Source: Lachnospiraceae bacterium (GTDB lineage: Bacteria; Bacillota; Clostridia; Lachnospirales; Lachnospiraceae). From it: a stretch of DNA of 64,000 nt. The DNA is taken from the NCBI GenBank assembly GCA_017621075.1, contig JAGATV010000057.1, positions 43,038 through 107,037 on the forward strand. The letters run 5' to 3'. The notes beneath the pieces were generated by a model. That model saw only the letters and a list, made by a program, of their open reading frames with translations, did not search any database and was not told the DNA's origin. Below are positions 8,533-19,216 of this stretch, piece by piece (positions within the stretch are counted from its first letter, which is position 1; every line of letters begins with the position of its first letter). A program made the position numbers and the translations under genes.

Positions 8533-11055
8533 ATGAAACAATATACGGTAACAGGCATGAGCTGCGCAGCCTGCAGCGCCAGAGTGGAAAAGGCAGTGTC
8601 CGGGGTGCCCGGTGTCATCTCCTGCTCTGTGAGTCTTCTGACCCATTCCATGGGGGTGGAGGGAACCGCAGACGCCGGTGAGATCATCAGGGCGGTGGAG
8701 GGTGCAGGGTATGGTGCTTTTTTGAAAGAAGAGTCCCGGGCAGATTCCCTGGCAGATCATGAGACACCGGCCCTAAAAAGGCGTCTGTTGGTGTCTTTGG
8801 GATTTTTAGTGGTACTCATGTACTTTTCCATGGGGCATATGATGTGGGGCTGGCCTCTGCCCGCCTATTTTGAGGACAATCACATTGCCATGGGGCTTTT
8901 GCAGCTCCTTCTTACGGTGGCGATCATGGTCATCAACCGGAAATTTTTTGAAAACGGTCTAAGGAGCCTTCTTCACGGAGCTCCCAATATGGACACTTTG
9001 GTGGCACTGGGAGCGGGAGCTGCATTTGTCTACAGCACTTATGCGCTGTTTGCCATGACGGATGCCCAGGTCCATGGGGACATGGAAGGGGTCATGGCCT
9101 ATATGCATGAATTTTATTTTGAATCGGCAGCCATGATCCTGACACTGATCACTGTGGGCAAGATGTTGGAGGCACGTTCCAAAGGAAAGACCACCGATGC
9201 CCTAAGGGGGCTGATGAAGCTGGCCCCCAGGACGGCGGTGATCCTAAAGGACGGGGAGGAGCAGACTGTTCCCATTGAGCAGGTCCAAAAGGGAGATCTT
9301 TTTGTGGTCCGTCCCGGGGAACAGATACCGGTGGATGGTGTGGTGGAAGAAGGAAGCAGTGCTGTGAACGAAGCTGCCCTTACCGGGGAGAGCATTCCCG
9401 TGGACAAGGAAGCCGGGGACAGTGTCTTCGCGGCGACCCTGAACCAGTCGGGATTTTTGAAATGCTGCGCCTTGCGGGTGGGGGAGGACACCACCCTGTC
9501 CCAGATCATCCGCATGGTCAGCGATGCAGCGGCTACGAAGGCCCCCATTGCCAAGGTGGCAGACAGGGTTTCAGGGATATTCGTGCCTGCGGTCATCACC
9601 ATTGCAGTGATCACGGTGTTCGTGTGGCTGTTTGCCGGAGAAGGCATAGGATTTGCCCTGGCCAGAGGCATCTCGGTGTTAGTCATCAGCTGTCCCTGTG
9701 CACTGGGACTTGCCACCCCGGTGGCCATTATGGTAGGTAACGGTGTGGGTGCCAAAAACGGTATCCTATTCAAGACTGCGGTCTCTTTGGAGGAAGCCGG
9801 AAGAGTGGAGATTGTGGCCCTGGATAAGACAGGGACCATCACAAGCGGAGAACCCAGGGTGACGGATATCCTTCCGGCGGAGGATGTCACCGAAGATATG
9901 CTGTTATATCATGCCAATGCGCTGGAAAAAAAGAGCGAGCATCCCTTGGCAAAAGCGATCCTGGACTATGCGGTCAGACAGGGTGTGGAAGCGGCAGCAG
10001 TGGAAGATTTTGCGGCAAATCCCGGCAACGGTCTGTCAGCCGTCCTGAATGGGGAAAGGCTCACCGGCGGAAATCTGCGCTTTGTGGAGCAAACAGTACA
10101 GATCCCTGAAAGAGTGAGAGAGCAGTCGGAAATCCTTGCCGGGGAAGGAAAGACACCGCTGTTTTTTGCAAAAGGTCAACAGTTTCTGGGTATCATAGCG
10201 GTGGCCGATGTCATCAAGGAGGACAGCCCCGGGGCGGTGGAGGCACTTAAAAATATGGGTATCCGTGTAGTGATGCTCACGGGAGACAACGAGCGCACCG
10301 CAAAGGCGATCGGCCGTCAGGCCGGGGTGGATCAGGTCATCGCGGGAGTGCTGCCGGAGGGCAAGGAGGCGGCGATCCGCTCCTTAAAGGAGGAGGGCAG
10401 GGTCGCCATGGTGGGAGACGGCATCAATGATGCGCCGGCCCTTACCAGAGCAGATATGGGCATTGCCATCGGTGCAGGTACGGATATTGCCATTGATGCG
10501 GCGGACGTGGTGCTGATGAAGAGCAGGCTCAGCGATGTCCCTGCAATGATACGTTTAAGTCGTGCGACGCTTCGGAATATCCACCAGAACCTGTTCTGGG
10601 CATTCTTTTATAATGTCATTGGTATCCCGTTGGCTGCTGGAGTGTGGATCCCCATATTTGGCTGGAAACTGAATCCCATGTTCGGTGCGGCGGCCATGAG
10701 CCTGTCCAGTTTTTGCGTGGTTACCAATGCACTGCGCCTGAACCTGGTTCAGATCCATGATGGGGGTAAAGATAAAAAGAGAAGAAAGAGAGCCGGTAAA
10801 AGGCAGACAAAACCGGCAGAAGAAAAGAAAGCGGAGGAAAAGAAGATGACAAAGACCATGAAGATCGAAGGAATGATGTGCGGACACTGTGAGGCAAGAG
10901 TCAAGAAGTGTCTGGAGGCACTTGCCCAGGTGGAGGAGGCTTCAGTGAGCCATGAAGCGGGAACCGCAGTAGTCACCTTAAAGGAAGAACTGGCTGACGA
11001 AGTGCTGAAAAAGGCTGTTGAGGACCAGGACTACAAGGTGCTCCAGATCCGATAA
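8533..11055 (+). CDS. copA: Copper-exporting P1B-type ATPase CopA with N- and C-terminal metal-binding domains
   Basis: This 840-residue inner-membrane pump exports Cu(I). Order: N-terminal HMA domain (GMSCAACS, residues 1-70), membrane helices, actuator domain with TGES, the Cu transport motif CPC in ISCPCALGLATP, phosphorylation site DKTGTIT, nucleotide-binding HP in KKSEHPLAKA, GDGINDAPAL, and two last helices. A Lys/Glu-rich linker (about 735-771) then leads to a second HMA domain (GMMCGHCEARV) at the C-terminus. Most CopA proteins keep both HMA domains at the N-terminus, so the C-terminal one looks like a fused CopZ chaperone. An internal ribosome site precedes it (see next entry). Confidence 0.96.
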   Translation: MKQYTVTGMSCAACSARVEKAVSGVPGVISCSVSLLTHSMGVEGTADAGEIIRAVEGAGYGAFLKEESRADSLADHETPALKRRLLVSLGFLVVLMYFSMGHMMWGWPLPAYFEDNHIAMGLLQLLLTVAIMVINRKFFENGLRSLLHGAPNMDTLVALGAGAAFVYSTYALFAMTDAQVHGDMEGVMAYMHEFYFESAAMILTLITVGKMLEARSKGKTTDALRGLMKLAPRTAVILKDGEEQTVPIEQVQKGDLFVVRPGEQIPVDGVVEEGSSAVNEAALTGESIPVDKEAGDSVFAATLNQSGFLKCCALRVGEDTTLSQIIRMVSDAAATKAPIAKVADRVSGIFVPAVITIAVITVFVWLFAGEGIGFALARGISVLVISCPCALGLATPVAIMVGNGVGAKNGILFKTAVSLEEAGRVEIVALDKTGTITSGEPRVTDILPAEDVTEDMLLYHANALEKKSEHPLAKAILDYAVRQGVEAAAVEDFAANPGNGLSAVLNGERLTGGNLRFVEQTVQIPERVREQSEILAGEGKTPLFFAKGQQFLGIIAVADVIKEDSPGAVEALKNMGIRVVMLTGDNERTAKAIGRQAGVDQVIAGVLPEGKEAAIRSLKEEGRVAMVGDGINDAPALTRADMGIAIGAGTDIAIDAADVVLMKSRLSDVPAMIRLSRATLRNIHQNLFWAFFYNVIGIPLAAGVWIPIFGWKLNPMFGAAAMSLSSFCVVTNALRLNLVQIHDGGKDKKRRKRAGKRQTKPAEEKKAEEKKMTKTMKIEGMMCGHCEARVKKCLEALAQVEEASVSHEAGTAVVTLKEELADEVLKKAVEDQDYKVLQIR
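10846..11055 (+). CDS. Possible internal start producing a free CopZ-like copper chaperone
   Basis: Inside copA, GGAGG (10833-10837) lies 8 bases before an in-frame ATG (10846). Translation from there would give a 69-residue protein made of exactly the C-terminal HMA domain with its CGHC copper site. That is the size and fold of a stand-alone CopZ. Internal initiation is inference; the Lys/Glu-rich linker codons (AAG, GAA, GAG) could create such a site by chance. Confidence 0.4.
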   Translation: MTKTMKIEGMMCGHCEARVKKCLEALAQVEEASVSHEAGTAVVTLKEELADEVLKKAVEDQDYKVLQIR

Positions 11056-11122
11056 GGCATACCCGGTAGAGTATATTCCCAATCTGTTATATTTTGGAAA
11101 GAAAAAGTTTATACTTTCTTTA

Positions 11123-11150
11123 TTGATTTTTGTATTGTCTGTGTTATATT
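11123..11150 (+). promoter_or_regulatory. Probable clpB promoter
   Basis: TTGATT (11123-11128) and TATATT (11145-11150) have a 16-bp spacer, 50 bp before the clpB start. I see no CIRCE element or CtsR-type heptad repeat, so the heat-shock control is not explained by these. Confidence 0.5.
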
Positions 11151-11199
11151 AGTAATAGAACAAATAAACACTACAATGATCAATGAGGAGGCAGGCATT

Positions 11200-13782
11200 A
11201 TGAATATTCAAAAATTTACACAGAAATCCATGCAGGCCGTGGAAGGATGCGAAAAGCTGGCCTACGAATACGGAAATCAGGAGATAGAGCAGGAACACCT
11301 GCTGTACAGTCTACTGACCATAGAAGACAGCCTGATCTTAAAGCTGGTGGAAAAAATGGAGATCCAGAAGGAACATTTTGTAAACCGTGCAAGGCAGGCT
11401 CTGGAAAAGCGCGTGAAAGTGCAGGGCGGACAGGTCTATGTGGGGCAGTATCTGAATAAGGTGCTGACCTGTGCGGAGGATGAGGCAAAACAGCTGGGGG
11501 ATGAATATGTATCCGTGGAGCATCTGTTTCTTTCCATGCTGAAATATCCCAACAAGGAGATTGCAGAGATCTGGAAGGAGTACGGCATCAACAGGGAGAG
11601 ATTCTTAAAGGCCCTTTCCACTGTCCGTGGCAACCAGCGTGTGACCAGCGACAATCCGGAGGCCACATATGATACCCTGGAAAAATATGGGCAGGATCTG
11701 GTGGAGAAGGCCAGGAGTCAGAAGCTGGACCCTGTCATCGGACGTGACAGTGAGATCCGCAATGTGATCCGTATCCTCTCCCGTAAGACCAAGAATAATC
11801 CGGTGCTGATCGGGGAACCCGGTGTGGGCAAGACCGCCGTGGTGGAAGGCCTGGCACAACGGATTGTCCGCGGGGATGTGCCCCAGGGCTTAAAGGACAA
11901 GAAGATCTTTGCACTGGATATGGGAGCCCTGGTGGCAGGTGCCAAATACCGGGGTGAGTTTGAGGAACGTCTGAAGGCAGTGCTTGACGATGTGAAGAAC
12001 AGCGACGGACAGATCATTCTGTTCATCGATGAGCTCCATACCATCGTAGGTGCAGGAAAGACAGACGGCGCCCTGGATGCAGGCAATATGTTAAAGCCCA
12101 TGCTTGCCAGAGGAGAACTCCACTGTATCGGTGCAACCACTCTGGATGAGTACCGTCAGTATATTGAGAAGGATGCGGCGCTGGAACGTCGTTTCCAGCC
12201 GGTGATGGTGGAGGAGCCCACTGTGGAGGACACCATTTCCATCCTTCGAGGATTGAAGGAACGCTATGAGGTCTATCACGGTGTCAAGATCATGGATACT
12301 GCCTTGGTCAGCGCTGCCACTCTTTCCCACAGATATATCACGGACCGTTTCCTGCCGGATAAGGCCATCGATCTGGTGGATGAGGCCTGTGCCCTGATCA
12401 AGACAGAGTTGGACAGCATGCCCACAGAGCTGGATGAGCTGCAGCGGAAGATCATGCAGATGGAGATCGAGGAAGCTGCCCTCAAGAAAGAGGACGACCA
12501 GTTAAGCCGTGAGCGCCTGGAGGATCTGCAGAAGGAACTGGCAGAGCTAAAGGAGGAATTTGCCGCAAGGAAAGCCCAGTGGGACAATGAGAAGGCTTCC
12601 GTGGAGAAGCTTTCCAGGCTGCGTGAAGAGATCGACCAGGTAAACAGTGAGATCCAGATCGCCCAGAGAGAAGGCAATCTGGAGAAGGCGGCAGAATTAA
12701 GCTATGGCAAACTGCCTTCCTTAAAGAAACAGCTGGAGCAGGAGGAAGCCAAAGTAAATGCGGAAGATCTTTCACTGGTCCATGAGAAGGTATCCGATGA
12801 GGAGATCGCCAGGATCATTTCCCGGTGGACGGGTATTCCGGTAGCCAAGCTCACAGAGAGCGAGCGGAACAAGACCCTGCATCTGGACGAAGAACTGCAC
12901 AAACGGGTAATAGGACAGGAGGAAGGAGTCACCAAGGTGACGGAGGCCATCATCCGTTCCAAAGCCGGGATCAAGGACCCCACAAAGCCCATCGGTTCCT
13001 TCCTGTTTCTGGGGCCTACCGGAGTAGGTAAGACCGAACTGGCAAAATCCCTGGCAGCAGCCCTCTTTGACGATGAAAACAATATGGTGCGTATCGATAT
13101 GAGCGAGTATATGGAGAAATATTCCGTGTCCCGTCTGATCGGAGCGCCTCCCGGATATGTTGGCTATGAGGAGGGCGGACAACTGACGGAGGCTGTGCGC
13201 CGCAAACCTTACAGTGTGGTCCTGTTCGATGAGATCGAAAAAGCCCACCCGGATGTGTTCAATGTGCTGTTACAGGTGCTGGATGACGGACGTATCACGG
13301 ATTCCCAGGGCAGGACCGTGGACTTCAAAAATACGATCCTGATCATGACCTCCAATATCGGCGCAAATTATCTGCTGGAGGGCATCGGGGCGGACGGCAC
13401 CATCAAGCCGGAAGCAGAAGCTATGGTAATGAATGATCTGCGGGCTCATTTCAGGCCGGAGTTTTTGAACCGTCTGGATGAGACGATCCTGTTCAAACCT
13501 CTCACAAAGGATAATGTGGGCGGCATCGTCCACCTGATCATTGCCGACTTAAACAGGCGTCTGGCAGACCGGAATTTAAACATCGAGCTTTCGGAGGAAG
13601 CAACCGCATTGATCGTGGAGCAGGCTTATGATCCCGTATATGGCGCACGTCCCCTGAAGCGTTATATCCAGAAGTATGTGGAGACCCTTTCCGCAAGACT
13701 GATCCTGGAGGATAAAGTGAAGGCAGGCGATACCATACTGATCAGTGTGGAGAATGGCGGCTTGAAAGCCGGAGTGAAATAA
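11200..13782 (+). CDS. clpB: ATP-dependent disaggregase ClpB
   Basis: This 860-residue Hsp100 disaggregase works with DnaK to rescue aggregated proteins. Order: N-terminal repeat domain (1-145), AAA+ 1 with Walker A GEPGVGKT and Walker B LFIDELHT, a long coiled-coil middle domain (about 400-525, rich in E/K/L), AAA+ 2 with [12 protein letters not shown] and [13 protein letters not shown], and the C-terminal domain. The middle domain and absence of an IGF loop fit ClpB rather than ClpC/ClpA. The start at 11200 is preferred over an in-frame ATG at 11176, because the GAGGAGG site lies between the two ATGs. It is a single-gene unit with its own terminator. Confidence 0.96.
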   Translation: MNIQKFTQKSMQAVEGCEKLAYEYGNQEIEQEHLLYSLLTIEDSLILKLVEKMEIQKEHFVNRARQALEKRVKVQGGQVYVGQYLNKVLTCAEDEAKQLGDEYVSVEHLFLSMLKYPNKEIAEIWKEYGINRERFLKALSTVRGNQRVTSDNPEATYDTLEKYGQDLVEKARSQKLDPVIGRDSEIRNVIRILSRKTKNNPVLIGEPGVGKTAVVEGLAQRIVRGDVPQGLKDKKIFALDMGALVAGAKYRGEFEERLKAVLDDVKNSDGQIILFIDELHTIVGAGKTDGALDAGNMLKPMLARGELHCIGATTLDEYRQYIEKDAALERRFQPVMVEEPTVEDTISILRGLKERYEVYHGVKIMDTALVSAATLSHRYITDRFLPDKAIDLVDEACALIKTELDSMPTELDELQRKIMQMEIEEAALKKEDDQLSRERLEDLQKELAELKEEFAARKAQWDNEKASVEKLSRLREEIDQVNSEIQIAQREGNLEKAAELSYGKLPSLKKQLEQEEAKVNAEDLSLVHEKVSDEEIARIISRWTGIPVAKLTESERNKTLHLDEELHKRVIGQEEGVTKVTEAIIRSKAGIKDPTKPIGSFLFLGPTGVGKTELAKSLAAALFDDENNMVRIDMSEYMEKYSVSRLIGAPPGYVGYEEGGQLTEAVRRKPYSVVLFDEIEKAHPDVFNVLLQVLDDGRITDSQGRTVDFKNTILIMTSNIGANYLLEGIGADGTIKPEAEAMVMNDLRAHFRPEFLNRLDETILFKPLTKDNVGGIVHLIIADLNRRLADRNLNIELSEEATALIVEQAYDPVYGARPLKRYIQKYVETLSARLILEDKVKAGDTILISVENGGLKAGVK

Positions 13783-13809
13783 CAGTAAAAATGGGTTGAT
13801 GTGAAGCAT

Positions 13810-13852
13810 GGCTGCACAGATTACTTTTACAGTAGTTTGTGCAGCCTTTTTT
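13810..13852 (+). terminator. clpB terminator
   Basis: A 9-bp stem (GGCTGCACA at 13810-13818 with TGTGCAGCC at 13838-13846) is followed by six T. Confidence 0.9.
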
Positions 13853-13991
13853 ATAGGGAAAAGTTTTGGGGTGTCCTGCGCAAAAACATTGACGGTATAG
13901 CTTACCGGGGATATGATATTTTATAAGGTATCCGTTTCGGCAGGAAGATTTTTGGGTCGAAGATGATAGATCACTAAAGGAGAAGGAAGAG

Positions 13992-15551
13992 ATGACAGCT
14001 GGTGAACTGAAAGAAAAGGGAATCAAGGGGGTAAAGACCATTATCTATGGCAGGACATTGTTTGTGGTGCTGGCATTTCTGATCCAGTTTGGGTTGATGA
14101 TCGCCACCTATATCTATCTTAGGGATTACAGCCTGGCTGTTTATGCCATATTTGTGATTTTGGGCATTTTGGTGGTACTCCATCTGTTCAACGGCAGGGA
14201 AAATCCCGATTTTAAGCTGGTCTGGATGCTGCCCATTTTGATGTTTCCCATATTTGGCGCACTTCTGTATCTGTATATTCTTATACAGCCGGGGACTAAG
14301 ATCATCAAAAAAAGGTTGGAAAGGCTTTCCGGAGAGACACAGAGTTATGTGAAGCAGGAGGAGAGTGTCAGGGCGGATCTGGAAGCGGAAAGCGGACAGA
14401 TGGGACGTTTTTCGGATTATATGTACCGTTTCGGTCATTGTCCCGTCTATGACAGGACGGAGGCAAAATTTTATCCTTTGGGAGACGACCAGTTTCAGGA
14501 TATTCTGGCAGAACTGAAAAAAGCGGAAAAATTTATTTTCCTGGAATTTTTTATTGTGGAAGAAGGTGTCTTCTGGAATTCCATTCTGGAAATCTTAAAA
14601 CAAAAAGCCAAGGAGGGGGTGGAGGTCCGGTTCATGTATGATGGGATGTGCGTGTTGGCCCTGCTGCCTTATTTCTATCCCAGACTCCTTCGGGAGGACG
14701 GCATCAAATGCAAGATGTTTTCGCCCATCAAGCCTTTATTTTCCTCCCATTATAATAACAGGGACCACAGGAAGATCCTGGTCATCGACGGCAAAGTAGC
14801 TTTTACCGGGGGAACCAATCTGGCAGACGAATATATCAACCAAAGGGAACGTTTTGGCCATTGGAAGGACACGGCAGTGATGCTGAAAGGCAAAGCGGTG
14901 GAGAAATTCACTTATCTGTTCCTGGAGATGTGGAATATATCGGAGCAGAAGCCGGAGGAGTATGAGAAATATCGCTCTCCGCATACAGATACCATCAGAC
15001 AGGACGGTTATTTTATTCCTTATGGAGTCAGCCCCTTCGGGGAGGAAAGGATCGGGAAAAGGGTCTATCTGGACATCTTGAACACGGCCCGGGATTATGT
15101 ACATATCATGACGCCATATCTGATCCTGGACTATGAGATGATGATGGCTTTGGTCTATGCGGCCAAGCGGGGAATTGATGTGAAGATCATCATGCCCCAT
15201 ATACCGGATAAGAAAGCGGCTTTTGCCCTGGCAAAGACATATTATAATGAACTGTTGGAAGCAGGAGTAGCCATATATGAGTATACGCCCGGCTTTGTCC
15301 ATGCCAAGATCTTTGTAAGCGATGATGAAAAGGCGGTGGTGGGAACAGTAAATCTGGATTACCGCAGCCTGTACCATCACTTTGAGTGCGGTGTCATACT
15401 TTATCGAAATTCGGAGATCAGTGCTGTGGAAGCTGATTATCAGAAAACCTTGGACAAATGCCAAACAGTGACCGAGAAAGATTATTTCCGTCAGAGTATC
15501 CCGGACAGGATCATAGGAAAGGTCTTAAGGATCTTTGCACCGCTGATGTGA
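13992..15551 (+). CDS. cls: Cardiolipin synthase
   Basis: This 519-residue membrane-bound phospholipase-D-family enzyme condenses two phosphatidylglycerols into cardiolipin. Three hydrophobic segments lie in the first 105 residues, followed by two HKD motifs: HRKILVIDG (about residue 258) and HAKIFVSDD (about 436). Both His-x-Lys-x4-Asp sets are complete. Length is usual for bacterial Cls. The start is the ATG behind AAGGAGAAGG. No partner gene is needed; the small DUF4250 gene follows. Confidence 0.95.
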   Translation: MTAGELKEKGIKGVKTIIYGRTLFVVLAFLIQFGLMIATYIYLRDYSLAVYAIFVILGILVVLHLFNGRENPDFKLVWMLPILMFPIFGALLYLYILIQPGTKIIKKRLERLSGETQSYVKQEESVRADLEAESGQMGRFSDYMYRFGHCPVYDRTEAKFYPLGDDQFQDILAELKKAEKFIFLEFFIVEEGVFWNSILEILKQKAKEGVEVRFMYDGMCVLALLPYFYPRLLREDGIKCKMFSPIKPLFSSHYNNRDHRKILVIDGKVAFTGGTNLADEYINQRERFGHWKDTAVMLKGKAVEKFTYLFLEMWNISEQKPEEYEKYRSPHTDTIRQDGYFIPYGVSPFGEERIGKRVYLDILNTARDYVHIMTPYLILDYEMMMALVYAAKRGIDVKIIMPHIPDKKAAFALAKTYYNELLEAGVAIYEYTPGFVHAKIFVSDDEKAVVGTVNLDYRSLYHHFECGVILYRNSEISAVEADYQKTLDKCQTVTEKDYFRQSIPDRIIGKVLRIFAPLM

Positions 15552-15658
15552 TGGATGTCTTTTGCGGTATGATCTGTCGGAAGATAAGTCACTTGGAAAC
15601 CGGACTGTTTCATGATATAATGGATAAAAACATGAATAAAAAGGAGCGGAGGCGGACC

Positions 15659-15832
15659 ATGATACCACAGGACCCGATAATGCTTTTGAGCTTTGTGAAC
15701 CTGAAACTGCGTGATTTTTACAGAAGCCTGGATGCCCTCTGTGAGGATCTGGATGCGGACAGGGAGGCAATCTTAAACAAGCTTGCCTCAATAGACTATC
15801 ATTACGATGAGGAGAAGAATCAATTTGTATGA
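15659..15832 (+). CDS. DUF4250 domain protein
   Basis: This 57-residue protein, MIPQDPIMLLSFVNLKLRD and onward, matches the small DUF4250 family (PF14056) common in Clostridia; function unknown. The ATG at 15659 sits behind AGGAGCGGAGG; longer in-frame extensions run back into cls and are not credible. The 3' end overlaps the next gene by 26 bp, which suggests translational coupling. Confidence 0.85.
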   Translation: MIPQDPIMLLSFVNLKLRDFYRSLDALCEDLDADREAILNKLASIDYHYDEEKNQFV

Positions 15833-17018
15833 ACAGAGAGGACGCCGGTGCAATGTATGTACCGGCTGTGGGAGATGCCCGGGCGTAAGACCGGGTATTT
15901 CCGTTATTATGAAACATGTAAGGAAGGCGGAAGTATTGCCCATACCGGATAGGGACGGAAGAAGACTGGTGACGGTGGATATCGGCACCACTACCATTGC
16001 CATGCAGCTCTATGGGGAGGATGGCAGGGTAAAAGACAGCTTTGCCTGTGTCAATCCCCAGACCGGGTACGGTGCGGATGTATTGTCCAGGATACGCAGG
16101 GCGGAACAGGAAGAGGCGGCCCGGGACATGGGCACTATGGTAAGAGAGGTATTGGGACGGGGGTTTGAACGTTTCAGAAAGCTGCTTTCGGAAGGGGAAA
16201 GTCTCTTTGCAGTGATCGCCGCCAATACCACCATGGTATATCTGCTCATGGGATATGATCCCCGGGAGTTGGGCCGAGCTCCCTTTCATGCCACATATCT
16301 GGAAGGAGGAGAGATTTCCGTAGCAGGGACATCCTGCGTGATCTTTCCGGGATTGTCGGCTTTTGTAGGAGGCGACATTGTGGCGGGTATCCACGCCTGC
16401 GGCATGGCAGAGAAGGAAGAACGGATGTTGCTTGTGGACCTGGGAACCAACGGGGAGATGGTCCTTGGAAACAAAAATGGGCTGATCGCCTGCGCCACAG
16501 CGGCGGGTCCGGCCTTTGAAGGCGGTGTGAACAGCGGGGTATGGGGATCTGATATGATCAGTATTCTCGCCAGGTTAAAGAAAGAGGGGCTTTTGGATGA
16601 TACGGGATTGATCGCAGAACCGTATTTTGAGACCGGCATCAGGATCGGGGATGTCCGTGTAACGCAGGAAGCGGTGCGTGCCATCCAGTTGGCCAAGGGA
16701 GCAGTGCGGGCAGGCATCGAGATTTTGGCAAAGCAGGCGGGCATCGGCTTTGAGGATATTGACAAGGTAGTGCTGGCAGGAGGCTTCGGATATTATCTGG
16801 ATCCGGAAGCTGCTGCCGGGATCGGACTGCTTCCACCCGAACTTGCGGGAAAGACAGTCACGGGAGGCAATACGGCACTGGCAGGAGCTCTGCGGCTGGG
16901 GCGGGAAATCCTTGTCACAGGAACATATCCCAAATTGCCCGGCTGTGATGCCAAGGTGATCAATCTGGCCGAGATTGCCGAATTTAAGGAGCGCTATATC
17001 GGCTATCTGAATTTGTAG
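15807..17018 (+). CDS. ASKHA-domain protein, DUF4445/RACo-like, with N-terminal Cys cluster
   Basis: This 403-residue protein has an ATPase fold of the actin/Hsp70/sugar-kinase type as in RACo/RamA, the reductive activators of corrinoid proteins. The phosphate-binding segment VDIGTTTIAMQ is at about residue 57, a second LVDLGTNGEMV near 212, and VLAGGFGYYLDP near 325. RACo proteins carry a 2Fe-2S ferredoxin domain at the N-terminus; here that is replaced by a short CNVCTGCGRC stretch with four Cys spaced C-x2-C-x2-C-x2-C (residues 15-24). The start is uncertain: no clear ribosome site before 15807, but a start at Met35 would lose the Cys cluster. No methyltransferase or corrinoid gene is nearby, so the partner is unknown. 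Confidence 0.8.
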   Translation: MRRRINLYEQRGRRCNVCTGCGRCPGVRPGISVIMKHVRKAEVLPIPDRDGRRLVTVDIGTTTIAMQLYGEDGRVKDSFACVNPQTGYGADVLSRIRRAEQEEAARDMGTMVREVLGRGFERFRKLLSEGESLFAVIAANTTMVYLLMGYDPRELGRAPFHATYLEGGEISVAGTSCVIFPGLSAFVGGDIVAGIHACGMAEKEERMLLVDLGTNGEMVLGNKNGLIACATAAGPAFEGGVNSGVWGSDMISILARLKKEGLLDDTGLIAEPYFETGIRIGDVRVTQEAVRAIQLAKGAVRAGIEILAKQAGIGFEDIDKVVLAGGFGYYLDPEAAAGIGLLPPELAGKTVTGGNTALAGALRLGREILVTGTYPKLPGCDAKVINLAEIAEFKERYIGYLNL

Positions 17019-17110
17019 AAACCTGTAAAATAAGGTTTCAAAACTTGTCAAAATAAGGTATACTGAACATAGAAGGAAACACGGGAGCAAAATGTCCGGA
17101 GGTGGAAAAT

Positions 17111-19201
17111 ATGCCGAAAAAGGGAAAGACAACACAAAAAACCAAAGTAAACTCTGCCTTGCTCTTCAGCATCAGGAACAAGATCATTCTTTGTTTTCTG
17201 ATCCCCATCCTGTTCATGATCGTCATTGGCGTGACAGCTTACCGGAAGGCGGCGGAAGGCATGAGCGAAAAGTATCGTACCTCTACCATGCAGACCTTGG
17301 AAATGGCTACGGATTATGTGGATGTAAGCTGCTCCTTCATTGAATCTGAGGGTATGAAGTATGCTTTCAATGAAAATCTGATAAAGTATGCCCGGGGTAC
17401 GGGCAAGGATGATATCGCTGCCCAGGCCGAGCTGATCAACAGCATCCGGTCGGACCTGATGTCCACGCAGATCTCCAATCCTTTTATTGCCAATATCCAT
17501 ATCGTTACCAAGAGTGGGATCAATATGTTCACCACCAAGACCAGCAGTAACACGGATGGCATATTTGAGGAGTACAAGGAGACGGTTGCAAGCGGAAGGG
17601 GGATTGAGAAGTGGATCGACAGCCATCCCCTGCTGGATGAATACCTGACATTAAATGCTCCTTCTGATGAGTATATCCTGTCTTATGAGATGATGGCACA
17701 GTCCAATAATGCCTGTGTGGTCATTGATGTAAAGACTTCCGCTATCCGGGAATTTTTGCAGGAGCTGGATCTGGGTGAAGGAAGCATCGTGGGCTTCGTC
17801 ACCGGTAGCGGCGGGGAGATTATCTGTGAGAATCTGCCGGAGGGGAAAGAGAGCATCCTGCCTAAGGACACAGCCGTATTTTACGGTCAGGAGTTCTTCG
17901 ACGGGGTGAATGAGGAAGAAGGGCTGCAGGGCTCTGAAAAAATCGATTATCTGGGAGAGGAGTACCTTTTCCTTTACAGTATCAGCGAAGAGACAGGGGC
18001 GGCAGTTTGTGCTCTGGTGCCCACAGCGGTGATAACCGGACAGGCACAGGAGATCAAGGCCCTGACCATCGGGCTGGTGATCCTGGCCTGTGTGCTTGCC
18101 GGCGTCATCGGAGTGATCATTGTCGTGGGAATACAGGGCAATATGAAGCGTATTTCCCGGAAATTCGGTGAGGTCGCACAGGGGGATCTGACCGTACAGG
18201 TAAATGCCAGGGGACGGGATGAGTTCAAGAGCCTGGCCGGATCTGCCACCGACATGATCACCAATACCAAGAATCTGGTAAACCGGGTGGGAAGTGCCAC
18301 CAGGCAGTTAGAGGCATCTTCCAGGGAGGTGGAGCAGGTGTCCGGCGTCATCGGCGAGTATTCCCGGGATATCACTGCAGCCATCAACGATATTAACGAG
18401 GGAATGTCCAGACAGTCGGAGCATGCGCAGGAATGCGTGGACAAGACAGACGTGCTGTCCCGGGAGATCCAGAATGTCAGTTGTATTGTGGACCGTGTAG
18501 AGAGACTGGTAAAAGAAACAGAGGAAATGATCAACCGGGGAATGGACATTGTGCAGATCCTTGGAGAGAGAGCAAAAGAGACTACCAGGATAACGGCAGA
18601 GGTGGGCGAGAGTATCGAGTCCCTGCGTCAGAAGTCGGAAACCATCAATTCCTTTGTGGGAATGATCACAGAAATTTCAAGGCAGACAAATCTGCTCTCC
18701 CTGAATGCGTCCATTGAGGCGGCAAGAGCGGGAGAAGCCGGAAGAGGGTTTGCGGTAGTTGCGGAAGAGATCCGCAAACTGGCGGATGATGCGGCCAATG
18801 CAGCCGGAGAGATCAGCAATAATGTGGGACAGATTTCAGCCCAGACCATGGACAGTGTGGACAGTGCCAACAGGGCAAGCCAGATGGTAGGTCTGCAGAC
18901 ACAGGCTGTGGAGCAGGCGGTGGATGTATTCCGCCAGATGCAGCAGAGAATGAACGCATTGGTAGACGGGCTGAAGGAAATCGTAGTAGGGACAGAAAGA
19001 GCCGATCATGAGCGAAGTGCTGCTGTGGAAGCCGTAAAGAATATTTCCGATATCATAGAGGAGACGGCGGGCAATGCAGAGACTGTGCGGGATGTGGCCG
19101 GAAGGCTGCTTCAGAATGTGGAGAATCTGAACAGGACAGCCAGCGTACTGGGTGAGAACATGGAAGGCTTAAAGAGTGAGATCTCCGTATTCAAAACTTG
19201 A
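17111..19201 (+). CDS. Methyl-accepting chemotaxis protein
   Basis: This 696-residue transmembrane receptor has a first membrane helix at about 20-42 ([17 protein letters not shown]), an extracellular sensor domain of about 250 residues (Cache-like size), a second helix at about 318-342, a HAMP domain, and a long signalling coiled coil with the conserved tip [20 protein letters not shown] followed by [15 protein letters not shown]. It would signal to CheA/CheW and the flagellar motor. The ligand is not predictable. The ATG at 17111 is 8 bases after GGAGG, so it is preferred over an in-frame GTG at 17102 that overlaps the ribosome site. No che genes are adjacent. Confidence 0.95.
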   Translation: MPKKGKTTQKTKVNSALLFSIRNKIILCFLIPILFMIVIGVTAYRKAAEGMSEKYRTSTMQTLEMATDYVDVSCSFIESEGMKYAFNENLIKYARGTGKDDIAAQAELINSIRSDLMSTQISNPFIANIHIVTKSGINMFTTKTSSNTDGIFEEYKETVASGRGIEKWIDSHPLLDEYLTLNAPSDEYILSYEMMAQSNNACVVIDVKTSAIREFLQELDLGEGSIVGFVTGSGGEIICENLPEGKESILPKDTAVFYGQEFFDGVNEEEGLQGSEKIDYLGEEYLFLYSISEETGAAVCALVPTAVITGQAQEIKALTIGLVILACVLAGVIGVIIVVGIQGNMKRISRKFGEVAQGDLTVQVNARGRDEFKSLAGSATDMITNTKNLVNRVGSATRQLEASSREVEQVSGVIGEYSRDITAAINDINEGMSRQSEHAQECVDKTDVLSREIQNVSCIVDRVERLVKETEEMINRGMDIVQILGERAKETTRITAEVGESIESLRQKSETINSFVGMITEISRQTNLLSLNASIEAARAGEAGRGFAVVAEEIRKLADDAANAAGEISNNVGQISAQTMDSVDSANRASQMVGLQTQAVEQAVDVFRQMQQRMNALVDGLKEIVVGTERADHERSAAVEAVKNISDIIEETAGNAETVRDVAGRLLQNVENLNRTASVLGENMEGLKSEISVFKT

Positions 19202-19216
19202 TGATAGGATGTAACG

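Noticed and set aside
17020-17043. Hairpin GAAACC...GGTTTC after the ASKHA gene as a terminator
   Set aside because: Only 6 bp of stem and no T-run follows.
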